Source of the DNA: Sphingopyxis chilensis
Lineage (GTDB): Bacteria > Pseudomonadota > Alphaproteobacteria > Sphingomonadales > Sphingomonadaceae
Assembly: GCF_035930445.1 (NCBI RefSeq)
Contig: NZ_CP142394.1
Location: 1,273,501 to 1,337,500, forward strand
DNA length: 64,000 bases
Direction: 5' to 3'
Positions within the stretch are counted from its first letter, which is position 1. Every line of letters begins with the position of its first letter. Below the pieces are notes generated by a model. That model saw only the letters and a list, made by a program, of their open reading frames with translations, did no database searches and was not told the origin of the DNA. This document shows positions 33,831 to 42,845 of this stretch, in pieces. The translations under genes were made by a program, and so were the position numbers.

Positions 33831-35984
33831 ATGGCTGATCGTTTGGCAGCGGGAGCGGACGGCTCCCACATCACCTATTGCCGCCTTTGCGAGGCGCAAT
33901 GCGGCCTCGTGGCGGAAGTCCGGGACGGGGTGATCGTCAAGGTCGGACCCGACCGGGCGCACCCCGTTTCCGAGGGCCATCTGTGCGTCAAGGGGCCGGG
34001 CATGGTCTCGATCACCTATGACCCTGACCGCGTCCTCGCGCCGCTGAAGCGCACGGGCGGCCCGGGCGAATTTACACCCGTGAGCTGGGACGAGGCGCTG
34101 GGCGACATCGCGGCGCGGCTGAAGACGGTGCTCGATCGCGACGGTGGCGGCGCTGTTGGCGTCTATGCCGGCAATCCCGCGTCCTTTGCGACGCTCCATT
34201 ACAGCTATGCAAGCTCGTTCGGGCGGGCGCTTGGACCCGCGAAGATTTTCAATGCGCTCCATGTCGACACCGGCGCTAAGAATCTGGCGCAGGAGCTTCT
34301 GTTCGGAAGCCCGGTGCACTGGACCTTTCCCGACCTCGAGGAGTGCGATTTCCTGATCTTGCTCGGTGCGAACCCGATGGTGTCGCACATGTCGATCATC
34401 TCGGAGCCGCGGGCGCTGCACAAATTGCAGGCGATCCACGAGCGGGGCGGGGTGGTCGTCGTCGATCCGCGCCGCACTGAGACCGCGAGGCGCTTCGAGC
34501 ATGTCGCCGTCCGTCCCGACAGCGACGCTTGGCTGCTCGCCGCGATGCTCAATCATATTTTCGCGCGGGAACTGGAAGCCCGCGAACTGCTCGAGACGCG
34601 CACCGCCGGCTGGACCGATCTGCGCGCGGCGCTACGTCCCCTCACGCCCGAGGTGGCCGCCGGGCGCTGCGGCATCGCGCCCGGGACGATCCGCGACCTT
34701 GCGGAGCGCTTTGTTCGCGCGCGCACATCCGCCTGCTACGGACGGGTCGGAACCAATCGCGGCCGCTACTCGACGCTCACCAATATTCTCATCGAATCGC
34801 TGAACGTCGTCGCGGGCCGGTTCGGCCAGCCCGGCGGCTGGGTGACGGGCATATCGCCGATCGCGAACCCCGACGTCCCGACACCCTTTCCGCCCTATGG
34901 CGCGCAGCGCTCGCGCATCGGCAATTTCCCGCTGATCCTGAACTATACGCCCGGCGGCACGCTGGCGGACGAGATCACGACGCCAGGGCAGGGGCGGATG
35001 AAGGCCCTGTTCGTCGACTGCGGTAATCCCGTCCACTCCTATCCCGAGGGCGACAAGACGGCGGCGGCATTGGAGGAGCTCGAACTGCTCGTCTCGATCG
35101 ACTTCTACATGACGGAGACATCGCGGCACGCCGACTATATCCTGCCCGCCATGACCTTCTACGAGCGCGAGGATCTGACCGACCTCTGGGTCACCAACGC
35201 GGTGCGGCCCTGGGTGCAATATACGCCGCCGGTCATCGGGCCGCGCGGCGAGGCGCGGCTCGAATCTGACGTCTATGACGAAATCCTCGAACGGCTCGGC
35301 TTGCCGGGCCTGTTCGCGGCGCTGGGTACAAGCGAGACGCCGCGCCCCGGGCTGATGGAGGCTGCCGACACGCTGCTGCGCATGGGCGCCTATGGCGACA
35401 GGTTCGGGACGAAGCCCGAAGGCTTGTCGATCGCGAGGCTGCGCGAGGAATTTCCCCACGGCGCGCGCGTCGCCGACCGGGTGGACGCTGCCGCATCATG
35501 GACGCGCGTGCGAACGGAGAACGGCCGCGTGCGGCTGTGGCACGAGGTCACCGACGCCGAACTCGAGCGGCTTCTCGCCGAGCGGGCGCAAGAGGGCGCG
35601 GACACGCTCTATCTCTTCGGCCGCCGCAAACTCGGTTCGCTGAACAGCTGGATGCACAATGTCGAGCGGCTTGTTCGCTCGGAAAAGCCGACGCTGCTGA
35701 TGCATCCCGACGATGCCCGCGATCGCCAGATCGCCAACGGAGCGCGCGTGCGCATCAGCACGGCCATTGCCTCGCTTGAGGTCGAAGCCGAGATCAGCGA
35801 GGATGTCGTACGTGGTTCGGTGAACTATCCGCACGGATGGGGGCACAAGGGCGGCTGGCGGCGCGCCGCCGAATTGCCCGGCGTCAACATCAACCTGCTC
35901 GCTTCGGCGCGGCCAGGGGATTTCGAGCAGGTATCGGGAATGGCGCATCTCGACGGCATCGCGGTCACCGTAACCCCCGCCTGA
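33831..35984 (+). CDS. Molybdopterin oxidoreductase (DMSO-reductase superfamily), single subunit
   Basis: 717 aa. N-terminal [4Fe-4S] site YCRLCEAQCGLVAEV with the fourth Cys in GHLCVKG; then the molybdopterin domain (VSWDEALGDIA, LILLGANPMVSHMS, YGRVGTNRG) and the C-terminal dinucleotide-binding barrel (VNYPHGWGHKGGW). No twin-arginine signal, so cytoplasmic. There are no small or membrane subunits nearby; electrons probably go through an unlinked partner. Where formate dehydrogenases have Cys/Sec, this protein reads ALHVDTGAKN without Cys, so it is unlikely to be a formate dehydrogenase. Substrate unknown. Start at 33831 has AGGA and GAGG upstream. Confidence 0.88.
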   Translation: MADRLAAGADGSHITYCRLCEAQCGLVAEVRDGVIVKVGPDRAHPVSEGHLCVKGPGMVSITYDPDRVLAPLKRTGGPGEFTPVSWDEALGDIAARLKTVLDRDGGGAVGVYAGNPASFATLHYSYASSFGRALGPAKIFNALHVDTGAKNLAQELLFGSPVHWTFPDLEECDFLILLGANPMVSHMSIISEPRALHKLQAIHERGGVVVVDPRRTETARRFEHVAVRPDSDAWLLAAMLNHIFARELEARELLETRTAGWTDLRAALRPLTPEVAAGRCGIAPGTIRDLAERFVRARTSACYGRVGTNRGRYSTLTNILIESLNVVAGRFGQPGGWVTGISPIANPDVPTPFPPYGAQRSRIGNFPLILNYTPGGTLADEITTPGQGRMKALFVDCGNPVHSYPEGDKTAAALEELELLVSIDFYMTETSRHADYILPAMTFYEREDLTDLWVTNAVRPWVQYTPPVIGPRGEARLESDVYDEILERLGLPGLFAALGTSETPRPGLMEAADTLLRMGAYGDRFGTKPEGLSIARLREEFPHGARVADRVDAAASWTRVRTENGRVRLWHEVTDAELERLLAERAQEGADTLYLFGRRKLGSLNSWMHNVERLVRSEKPTLLMHPDDARDRQIANGARVRISTAIASLEVEAEISEDVVRGSVNYPHGWGHKGGWRRAAELPGVNINLLASARPGDFEQVSGMAHLDGIAVTVTPA

Positions 35985-36061
35985 GAGGCCGCGCCGCCGG
36001 GCATCGATCGGCCGGCCGGACGCGACGCGCGGCCGGCGGTCGCGCCTGGTACCGGACAGGC

Positions 36062-36754
36062 TCAGCTTTTGGCCGCGGCCGATGCTTCGAGAAGCGCGCG
36101 GAAAAACTCCTCGGTCTGACGCTTCTGCAATGCGAAGGCGTCGTCGATCGAGGGGCTGTCACGATTGAGGAGGCGCTCGAGGGCGAGGCCGCGAACGGCC
36201 GCGGTCATCTGGATGATGGCAAGGCCCGCGGCGCGGCGATCGGTCAGGCCCATCTCCTTGAATTCCTCCCCGAGCAATTGCCGCTCGATGAGCTGGCGGG
36301 TGCGGCCGACCCGGGACAGGCGTTCGGAAAGCTCTGGGTCGCCGCGCGCGCCGAGCATGACTTCGACCATCGCGAGCGCTTTGGGCTTCTTGTAGAGTTC
36401 CCAGACATGATCGACCCGGGCCATGATGCGCGGCAGGCCGTATGGGAACTTGCGGACATAGCTCACCGTTTCCTCGCGCATCTCGTCGAGTAGATGCTCG
36501 ACAAGGTCGGCGAAAAGGGTCGCCTTGCTCTGGAATTGTTTCATCAAGGCGCCGCGGCTCACGCCGGCGCGCTTGGCGACCGCGAGCGTACTCGCGCCGG
36601 CATATCCCGTCTCGTGCAGGCACTCGACCGCGGCGGCGAGCACCCGGCTGCGCGTGTTCTCACGCCGGACGCTATGAGGGCCGCGCGCTCCCCGCCCGCT
36701 TTTGGGCGGCGGGCTCGGTTTGACGTCTATTATATCTTCCACCTGGTTGACCAT
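36062..36754 (-). CDS. TetR family regulator
   Basis: 230 aa. An unstructured lead with a Pro/Lys/Arg-rich stretch, then the helix-turn-helix RSRVLAAAVECLHETGYAGA, LAVAKRAGVSRGALMKQFQSK, and a C-terminal helical ligand domain (VEVMLGARGDPELSERLS). Start at 36754 begins the conserved part; upstream open frame is not credible. It lies 83 bp downstream of a CoA ligase on the same strand, whose promoter region carries palindrome site D. It is therefore a candidate binder of the GAATCA-N4-TGATTC sites. Confidence 0.9.
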   Translation of the reverse strand: MVNQVEDIIDVKPSPPPKSGRGARGPHSVRRENTRSRVLAAAVECLHETGYAGASTLAVAKRAGVSRGALMKQFQSKATLFADLVEHLLDEMREETVSYVRKFPYGLPRIMARVDHVWELYKKPKALAMVEVMLGARGDPELSERLSRVGRTRQLIERQLLGEEFKEMGLTDRRAAGLAIIQMTAAVRGLALERLLNRDSPSIDDAFALQKRQTEEFFRALLEASAAAKS

Positions 36755-36837
36755 CGAATAGGATTGACCTTCTTCGCTAGCTTCTTTCCCAGATATTGGC
36801 AACGGAAGGCCGGGCCGGGGCGGTTTGGAGGGCGCGC

Positions 36838-38397
36838 TCAAATCTGCCGCCCGGCGCTGCGCCAATAAGGTTCCCTGAGTTTCCCCTTGAACACCTTGCC
36901 CGAATCCTCGCGCGGGAGTTCGGTCTCGAAGATAATCGCCCGGGGAACCTTGTATCCGGTGAGCCGTGTGCGAAGGATCCGCTGCACCTCATCGGGGTCG
37001 ATCGTCACCGAGACCTCGGGCTGGATGATGGCGAGCAGGCTCTCGCCGAACGCCTCGTCGGGCACCCCGATGACTGCGCAGTCGACGACGCCGGGGATCG
37101 CCATGATCTCGGCTTCGATTTCGGCGGGATAGATATTCACGCCGCCCGAAATGATCACATCCGAGTTGCGGCCGGTGAGGAACAGATATCCCTCCGCGTC
37201 GAGATAGCCGACATCGCCGAGCGTGATGAGGCCGCCTCGTTCGGCGTTCCGGCGTTTGGTGTCGTCGCCGACATAGGTGAAGTCGGGAAAATGCGCGCGC
37301 CGACCATAGACCTGCCCCGCGACGCCGGGCGGGCATGGCGCCCCGGCAGCATCGAGGACCGTCAAATAGGCATCGTCCAGAACGCGCCCGACCGTGCCGG
37401 GATGCGAAAGCCATTCCTCGGGACCGCAGAAGGTGAGCGCGCCGGTTTCGGTCCCGCCATAATGTTCGAAGATGACGGGCCCCCACCAGTCGATCATCGC
37501 TTTCTTGAGATGCGGCGAACAGGGCGCCGCGCCATGCATGACGAAGCGGAGGCTCGACAGGTCGTGGCGCTCGCGAACCTCCTGCGGAAGCTTGAGCAGC
37601 AGCGCGAACATCGTCGGAACGACGAGCAGATGCGTCACCTTCTCGGCTTCGATCGTCGCGAGAAGCCGCTCCGCATCGAACCTCGTGTCGATCACCACGC
37701 TAGCGCCGCAGCGCAGGAAGAAGCTCGACCAGGCATTGGGCGCCGCATGGTAGAGCGGCCCCGGGGTCATCGCGACCATTGCCTCGCCGCGTTCTAGAAA
37801 GCCCTGCGCGCCATAGACATGCGCATAATGCGCGAAATTGGCCTTTGTCTCTTCCGCCGTGGGCGCGGCGCGGCGGACCGCCTTCGGGCGCCCGGTGGTC
37901 CCCGACGTGTAGATCATCGAGCCGACGGGCGGCGCCGGAGGCGAGGTGTCGGGCGCGAAGCCGGCGATCCATTCGGCCCATGGCGGGAGCTCGCCGACCG
38001 TTTCCAAGAGCGGGGCATCGGCTTCGGGAGCCGCGCATGCGGCGACCGGGAGGCCGGCGGGAAGCGCGGCCGCGACCGCGCCCAGCAGGTCGGCGTGGCC
38101 GAGAAGCAGCCGGGCCTGCGAATTGTCCGCGATATAGCCGACCTCGGCCGGCGAACTGTGCCAGTTGATCGGCGTCAGATAGGCGCCGATATGCTGCGCC
38201 GCGAGCGAGAGTTCGATAAAGGGATAATCATTTCGCAGCAGCGTCGCCACCGCATCGCCGCTGCCGATGCCGAGCGACTTCAGCGCCGCCGCTGCCCTGA
38301 GCCCTCGCTCGCGCACGTCGCCGACAGCACGGCGCGCTGTGCCGATGCGTAGCCACGGGGCCGGTATGGCGTCTTGTTCAGGGTCGTGGATGGTCAT
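36838..38397 (-). CDS. Acyl-CoA ligase, short N-terminus subfamily (copy 2 of 3)
   Basis: 519 aa. ATP loop [11 protein letters not shown] from Tyr163, GPLYHAAPN, IDWWGPVIFEHYGGTE, hinge RNSDVIISGGVNIYPAEIE and catalytic Lys in PREDSGKVFKGKLR. Very like the ligases at 11243 and 40783, including the IGAYLTPINWH stretch. Start at 38397 has AGGAAAG upstream. Probably cotranscribed with the TetR gene and divergent from the VOC-ADH-ligase operon. Substrate unknown; likely a carboxylate from the same pathway. Confidence 0.92.
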   Translation of the reverse strand: MTIHDPEQDAIPAPWLRIGTARRAVGDVRERGLRAAAALKSLGIGSGDAVATLLRNDYPFIELSLAAQHIGAYLTPINWHSSPAEVGYIADNSQARLLLGHADLLGAVAAALPAGLPVAACAAPEADAPLLETVGELPPWAEWIAGFAPDTSPPAPPVGSMIYTSGTTGRPKAVRRAAPTAEETKANFAHYAHVYGAQGFLERGEAMVAMTPGPLYHAAPNAWSSFFLRCGASVVIDTRFDAERLLATIEAEKVTHLLVVPTMFALLLKLPQEVRERHDLSSLRFVMHGAAPCSPHLKKAMIDWWGPVIFEHYGGTETGALTFCGPEEWLSHPGTVGRVLDDAYLTVLDAAGAPCPPGVAGQVYGRRAHFPDFTYVGDDTKRRNAERGGLITLGDVGYLDAEGYLFLTGRNSDVIISGGVNIYPAEIEAEIMAIPGVVDCAVIGVPDEAFGESLLAIIQPEVSVTIDPDEVQRILRTRLTGYKVPRAIIFETELPREDSGKVFKGKLREPYWRSAGRQI

Positions 38398-38764
38398 CTT
38401 TCCTGCTCCCAGGTTGCGCTCGACGGCGGCCGGCAGATCCGGACGCTGGCGCACATGCTATCACTGCATGATTTAGGAACATTTATGACCCCTTATGTCG
38501 GGTCGATCAACTGAAAAGTTTGGGGATCCGTCAGCCGAATGGTTGCAAGTGGCAACATGGTTTTTATCTAGGCAGCGGAAAATAAAGGATATTAATTCTG
38601 GTATAAGGCGCTGTGGCTTGAGGTCGCCATATGTCCTTCAGGTCAGTTCGGGAATCATCATTGACTCTAAAAAATCATCCCCATATGATAGTCGAAACGG
38701 AGCATCGGCGTCTGCCGGGCATCCGGTCCGGACGCATGTCCGCAACATAAAATCGACAGGGGAG
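38398..38764. other. Divergent regulatory region, ligase/TetR versus VOC operon
   Basis: 367 bases, markedly AT-rich from about 38450, with no gene. Contains palindrome site D (38652-38667). The + strand open frame reaching back to 38495 has no ribosome binding site or coding character. Confidence 0.6.
38652..38667. promoter_or_regulatory. Palindrome site D: GAATCA-TCAT-TGACTC
   Basis: One mismatch from the consensus, spacing 4. About 98 bp upstream of the VOC gene and 255 bp upstream of the divergent ligase. Confidence 0.55.
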
Positions 38765-39637
38765 ATGAGGGTGTTCAAGGTCGGCAAGCTCTTTCACATG
38801 ACGCAGGTCGTCGAAAACCTCGACGCTGCGGATTTGTGGTATAACCGCCTCTTCTCGCCCTGTCGTTTCTACCGGGCGCTGATGCCCGAAGCCTTTCGGG
38901 ACGCCTCTCTCCTCGCGATCAGCGACCTTGTCATCGAACCCGTCGAGATTGCCACGAACCTTCCCGGTGTCGAGCGCTCGCCACTGGCGCGCTTCAAGGC
39001 GCGCTACGGCAACCGGCTCCATTCGGTCGCCTGGTATGTCGACAACCTCGAGGGCGCTTTCGAGGCCTGCCGCGAGCGGGGCGTGCGCATGACCGACGTC
39101 ACCGGCCGCAGCGTCGAGGATCTCGATCATGTCGGCCAGATCAAATATTTTTGGACCCACCCTGCCGATACCCACGGCATGGTCGAGTTCGCTCGCCTGA
39201 AACCCGAGTATACGATCGATCCGCGCGCGCAGCCCTTCTGGTCTTCGGCCTATTGGCGCGATGAGCATCCGCTCGGCCTCACGGGCCAGATGACCATCGT
39301 GACGGCCGTGCGCGACGTTGCCGCGGCGTCCGAGACCTATCAGGGCCTCATGGGCGGCGTCGAGGTTCCGACCGCCTGGAGCGACGGGCGCCGCGCCTTT
39401 CAGGTCGGTGACGACACGATCGTCGAGCTCGTGGCGAGCAATTCGCCCGAGCTCGGCGGGTTCGGCGATGGCGTCTTCGGCATGGCCTTTCATGTCGCCG
39501 ACCTCGCGGCGGCGGAAATCTTCTTGAAGGAGCTGGCGCTCCCCTATCGCCGCGGCGCGAACGGATCGCTCATTGTCGATCCCGAGCATGCGCTGGGGGC
39601 CACGGTCGGATTCGAGCAGGCTAGGGAGAAAGCATAA
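38765..39637 (+). CDS. VOC-superfamily protein, two-domain glyoxalase/dioxygenase-like
   Basis: 290 aa. Two vicinal-oxygen-chelate modules: the first starts KLFHMTQVVENLDAADLWYNRLFS and the second near TGQMTIVTAVRDVAAASETYQGLM, with metal-type His in LHSVAWYV and FHVADL. No closer family can be named; it could be an extradiol-like dioxygenase, isomerase or lyase. ATG at 38765 is used, but GTG at 38771 stands seven bases after GGGGAG and may be the true start. First gene of a six-gene operon; its stop overlaps the ADH start (TAATG). Confidence 0.85.
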   Translation: MRVFKVGKLFHMTQVVENLDAADLWYNRLFSPCRFYRALMPEAFRDASLLAISDLVIEPVEIATNLPGVERSPLARFKARYGNRLHSVAWYVDNLEGAFEACRERGVRMTDVTGRSVEDLDHVGQIKYFWTHPADTHGMVEFARLKPEYTIDPRAQPFWSSAYWRDEHPLGLTGQMTIVTAVRDVAAASETYQGLMGGVEVPTAWSDGRRAFQVGDDTIVELVASNSPELGGFGDGVFGMAFHVADLAAAEIFLKELALPYRRGANGSLIVDPEHALGATVGFEQAREKA

Positions 39638-40740
39638 TGAGTTATCAGGCCCGCGCTGCGGTGCTCCGCGAATATGGCGGTGATGTTACGATCGAGACGA
39701 TCGAGGTCGACGAGCCCGCCGACAATGAGGTTCTTGTCCGGACCGCGGCGTGCGGCGTGTGTCACAGCGATCTGCATTTCAAACAAGGTGCAATGCCCCA
39801 TTTCCCCGTTCCTACCGTGATGGGGCATGAGGCGGCGGGCGTCGTCGAGAAGGTCGGGAAGAATGTACGGGACTTGCAGCCCGGCGATCATGTCGTCGCG
39901 TGCAACACCATCTATTGTGGCACCTGCAAGCAGTGCCTCTATGGCCGGCCGCATCTGTGCCTCGATCGCATGGGCCCCGCCGCGCGGCGACCCAAAGGGT
40001 CTTCGCCTCGCCTGTCGGCGAACGGCGAGAAGCTGATCCCGTTCACCGATCTTGGCGGTTTCGCCGAGCTCATGCTCCTGCCCGAACGCGCGGTGGTGAA
40101 GATCGACAAGGATATTCCGCTCGATCGCGCCGCGCTCATCGGGTGCGCGATCCTGACCGGCGTCGGTGCGGCGCTCAACACCGCGAAGATCGAACCCGGG
40201 TCGCGCGTCGCGGTATTCGGTTGCGGCGGCATCGGCGCCTCGATCATCCAGGGCGCGCGGATCGCCGGCGCGCGCGAGATTTTCGCCGTCGACATCGTCG
40301 ACAGCAAGCTTGAACAGGCGAAAGGCTTCGGCGCGACGACCACGATCGATTCGTCGAAGACCAATCCGGTATCGGCGATCCGCGACCAATGCGGCGGTGT
40401 CGATTATGCTTTCGATGCAGTCGGAAGCACCGACCTGCTCTGCAAATGCTTCTCCTCGCTCGGACCCCGCGGCACCGCGGTGCTTGTCGGCGCCATTCCC
40501 GCGGGCGAAAAGCTTGAGATCGAGGCGCGCGGCTTCCTCGGCGGCGAACGGAGCATCACCGGCTCGATGATGGGCTCGAACCGCTTCAAGCTCGACGTGC
40601 CTTATTATCTCGATCTCTATCGCCAGGGGCGTCTCGACCTCGACAGCATGATCAGTGCGCGCCGGCCGCTGGACGAACTGAATGATGCGTTCACGGTGAT
40701 GGAGGGCGGCGCGGCCCTTCGCACGGTGATCACCTTTTAA
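39637..40740 (+). CDS. Zinc-dependent alcohol dehydrogenase
   Basis: 367 aa MDR enzyme. Catalytic zinc Cys42 (CGVCHSDL) and His64-Glu65 (MGHEAAG), third ligand Cys in IGCAILTG; structural zinc Cys94, Cys97, Cys100, Cys108 (CGTCKQC ... LC). NAD motif VFGCGGIGASIIQ, with Asp after the second strand (AVDIVD). Like class-III-type and aryl-alcohol dehydrogenases. Starts within the stop of the VOC gene, so translation is coupled. Likely oxidises a primary alcohol in the pathway feeding the next-door CoA ligase. Confidence 0.93.
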   Translation: MSYQARAAVLREYGGDVTIETIEVDEPADNEVLVRTAACGVCHSDLHFKQGAMPHFPVPTVMGHEAAGVVEKVGKNVRDLQPGDHVVACNTIYCGTCKQCLYGRPHLCLDRMGPAARRPKGSSPRLSANGEKLIPFTDLGGFAELMLLPERAVVKIDKDIPLDRAALIGCAILTGVGAALNTAKIEPGSRVAVFGCGGIGASIIQGARIAGAREIFAVDIVDSKLEQAKGFGATTTIDSSKTNPVSAIRDQCGGVDYAFDAVGSTDLLCKCFSSLGPRGTAVLVGAIPAGEKLEIEARGFLGGERSITGSMMGSNRFKLDVPYYLDLYRQGRLDLDSMISARRPLDELNDAFTVMEGGAALRTVITF

Positions 40741-40782
40741 GAGGGCAGGGTCCCAATCGGGTAAGGCGGGTGAGGTAGATTG

Positions 40783-42315
40783 ATGGCAAGTCAAATCGTC
40801 AGCGGCGATCGTTTTGTTTCGGGCGAGGCGTTGCTCGAGCGCGCCGGGCGGGCCGCATCGGGGTTGGAGTCGCTCGGGGTCGGCAAGGGCGACACCGTCG
40901 CCCTGATTTTGCGCAACGACATCGCCTTTCTCGAAGCGAGCGTCGCGGTGGGGCTCCTCGGAGCCTATCCCGTTGCGGTAAACTGGCATTTCAGTATCGC
41001 CGAAGCGGCCTATGTGCTCGGCGACTGCAGCGCCAAGGCCGTGATCATCCATGCTGACCTCTATGAGGGGCTGGCCGCCGCGATACCCGAAACGGCCGCC
41101 GCTATCGTCGTCGACACGCCGCCCGAAATCGCGGCCGCCTATGGCCTTGGCGAGGCTCCGGTGGCGGCGCCCGGCGAGCGCCGCTGGGATGCCTGGCTCG
41201 GTGGCTTCGCGCCGCTGCAATCGGCGCAAGTCTCGCCCGGCACGATCATCTACACGTCCGGTACGACCGGCAAGCCCAAGGGCGTCCGCCGTGCGCCTGC
41301 GACCGCCGAACAGAGTGCCATAACCGAGGCGATTATCGCGGGCTCCTACGGGCTCAGCGCGTCGGACACGGGCGTCGTCAGCCTCGTCTCCGCGCCCATG
41401 TATCATTCGGCGCCCAACGCGCAGTCCCTGTTTTCGGTGCGGATCGGCGCCGACGTCATTCTGCAGCCCCGTTTCGATCCCGAAGACATGCTCGCGCTCA
41501 TCGAGAAATGGCGGGTCACGCACCTCTATCTGGCGCCGATCATGTTCAACCGGCTGTTGCAGCTCCCGGCATCGGTGCGCGAGCGCTACGACGTCTCTTC
41601 GCTGCGTTTCGTGGTCCATGCTGCGGCACCGTGCCCGCAACATATCAAGCGCCAGATGATCGAATGGTGGGGCCCCGTCATTCACGAATTTTACGGCAGC
41701 ACCGAAGTGCGCGCGGTCGCCGCCTGCACCGCGCATGAATGGCTGGAGCGCCCGGGAACGGTCGGACGCTCGCTCGCCGGGGCCGAGATCCAGATCGTCG
41801 ACGCCGAGGGAAATGCCTTGCCGGTGGGCGAGGTCGGCGAAATCATCTGCGGTCATCCGACCGCGTCGGACTTCACCTATCAGGGCGACGACGGCAAGCG
41901 GCTGTCGATCGACCGCGCGGGCCTGATCGCGACCGGCGACATGGGCTATCTCGACGAGGCGGGCTATCTCTTCATCTGCGATCGCGCGACCGACATGATC
42001 ATCTCGGGCGGCGTGAACATCTACCCCGCCGAGATCGAGGCGGCACTGGCGCGCGTGCCCGGCGTGCGCGACTGCGCCGTGTTCGGCATTCCCGACGACG
42101 AATATGGAGAGTCGGTGATGGCGGTGGTCCAGCCGATCGAAGGGCAGCAGCTCACGCCCGCGAGCCTCGCCGACGCGCTGCGCCGGGATATTGCAAGCTA
42201 CAAGGTACCGCGGCGCTTCGAACTGGTCGGCGAACTGCCGCGCGAGGATTCGGGCAAGATCTTCAAGCGCAAGCTTCGCGCGCCCTATTGGGAAGCGGCC
42301 GGGCGCCGGATCTGA
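40783..42315 (+). CDS. Acyl-CoA ligase, short N-terminus subfamily (copy 3 of 3)
   Basis: 510 aa. ATP loop YTSGTTGKPKG from Tyr157, APMYHSAPN, IEWWGPVIHEFYGSTE, hinge DRATDMIISGGVNIYPAEIE and catalytic Lys in PREDSGKIFKRKLR. Same subfamily as the ligases at 11243 and 36838; copies 2 and 3 also share the ending R(A/E)PYW(E/R)(A/S)AGR(R/Q)I. Start ATG at 40783, with GAGGT upstream and a TTG at 40780 in frame. Third gene of the VOC operon. Confidence 0.92.
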   Translation: MASQIVSGDRFVSGEALLERAGRAASGLESLGVGKGDTVALILRNDIAFLEASVAVGLLGAYPVAVNWHFSIAEAAYVLGDCSAKAVIIHADLYEGLAAAIPETAAAIVVDTPPEIAAAYGLGEAPVAAPGERRWDAWLGGFAPLQSAQVSPGTIIYTSGTTGKPKGVRRAPATAEQSAITEAIIAGSYGLSASDTGVVSLVSAPMYHSAPNAQSLFSVRIGADVILQPRFDPEDMLALIEKWRVTHLYLAPIMFNRLLQLPASVRERYDVSSLRFVVHAAAPCPQHIKRQMIEWWGPVIHEFYGSTEVRAVAACTAHEWLERPGTVGRSLAGAEIQIVDAEGNALPVGEVGEIICGHPTASDFTYQGDDGKRLSIDRAGLIATGDMGYLDEAGYLFICDRATDMIISGGVNIYPAEIEAALARVPGVRDCAVFGIPDDEYGESVMAVVQPIEGQQLTPASLADALRRDIASYKVPRRFELVGELPREDSGKIFKRKLRAPYWEAAGRRI

Positions 42316-42356
42316 CCGGTGGCCGCGGCGAAGCGCACGAAGGCGACGGAGAAGGC

Positions 42357-42800
42357 ATGATGAGCAACAGGGCCATGGACGCAGACTTCGCGGTCATTCC
42401 GATCCGCGCCGCGGTACCGCGGCCGGCGCGGGAGGTCTGGGATCTCATCGGCGGCTTCTTCGATCTCGACAAGTGGCTCGACGTCGAATGCGCGCCCGTC
42501 GCCGGAAGCGGCGAGACGGGAAGCATCCGGATCATAAACGGGGCGGTGGTGGAGCCGCTGATCGGCGCCACGTCGCTGAGCTACACCTATGCGCAGACCG
42601 AGGGACCGATGGCGGCGCTCGGCTATCATGGCACGCTCGCCTGCGAGCCCGCGGACGAGGGCTCGAGCATGATTGTCTACACCCTCGCATATGACCAGTC
42701 GGCACTCGATCCGGACGAGCGGGCCGCGAGCCGGGCGCGGATCGAAAGCCGGTTTGGGGGCGCGGTCGAGGCAATGCGGCAATTTTGCCTGCCGAATTGA
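42357..42800 (+). CDS. SRPBCC (START/polyketide-cyclase-like) protein
   Basis: 147 aa, cytoplasmic. The pattern PRPAREVWDLIGGFFDLDKW near the N-terminus, a beta-rich centre and the C-terminal helix RIESRFGGAVEAMRQFC are those of the SRPBCC fold, which binds hydrophobic ligands in a deep cavity. No catalytic assignment is possible. ATG at 42357 is preceded directly by GGAGAAGGC. Lies 41 bp after the CoA ligase and 45 bp before the DUF4334 gene in the same operon. Confidence 0.85.
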   Translation: MMSNRAMDADFAVIPIRAAVPRPAREVWDLIGGFFDLDKWLDVECAPVAGSGETGSIRIINGAVVEPLIGATSLSYTYAQTEGPMAALGYHGTLACEPADEGSSMIVYTLAYDQSALDPDERAASRARIESRFGGAVEAMRQFCLPN

Positions 42801-42845
42801 ATATTCCGGAATGAAATCGGTCGAACGTCCGAGAGGAGAAGAGAG

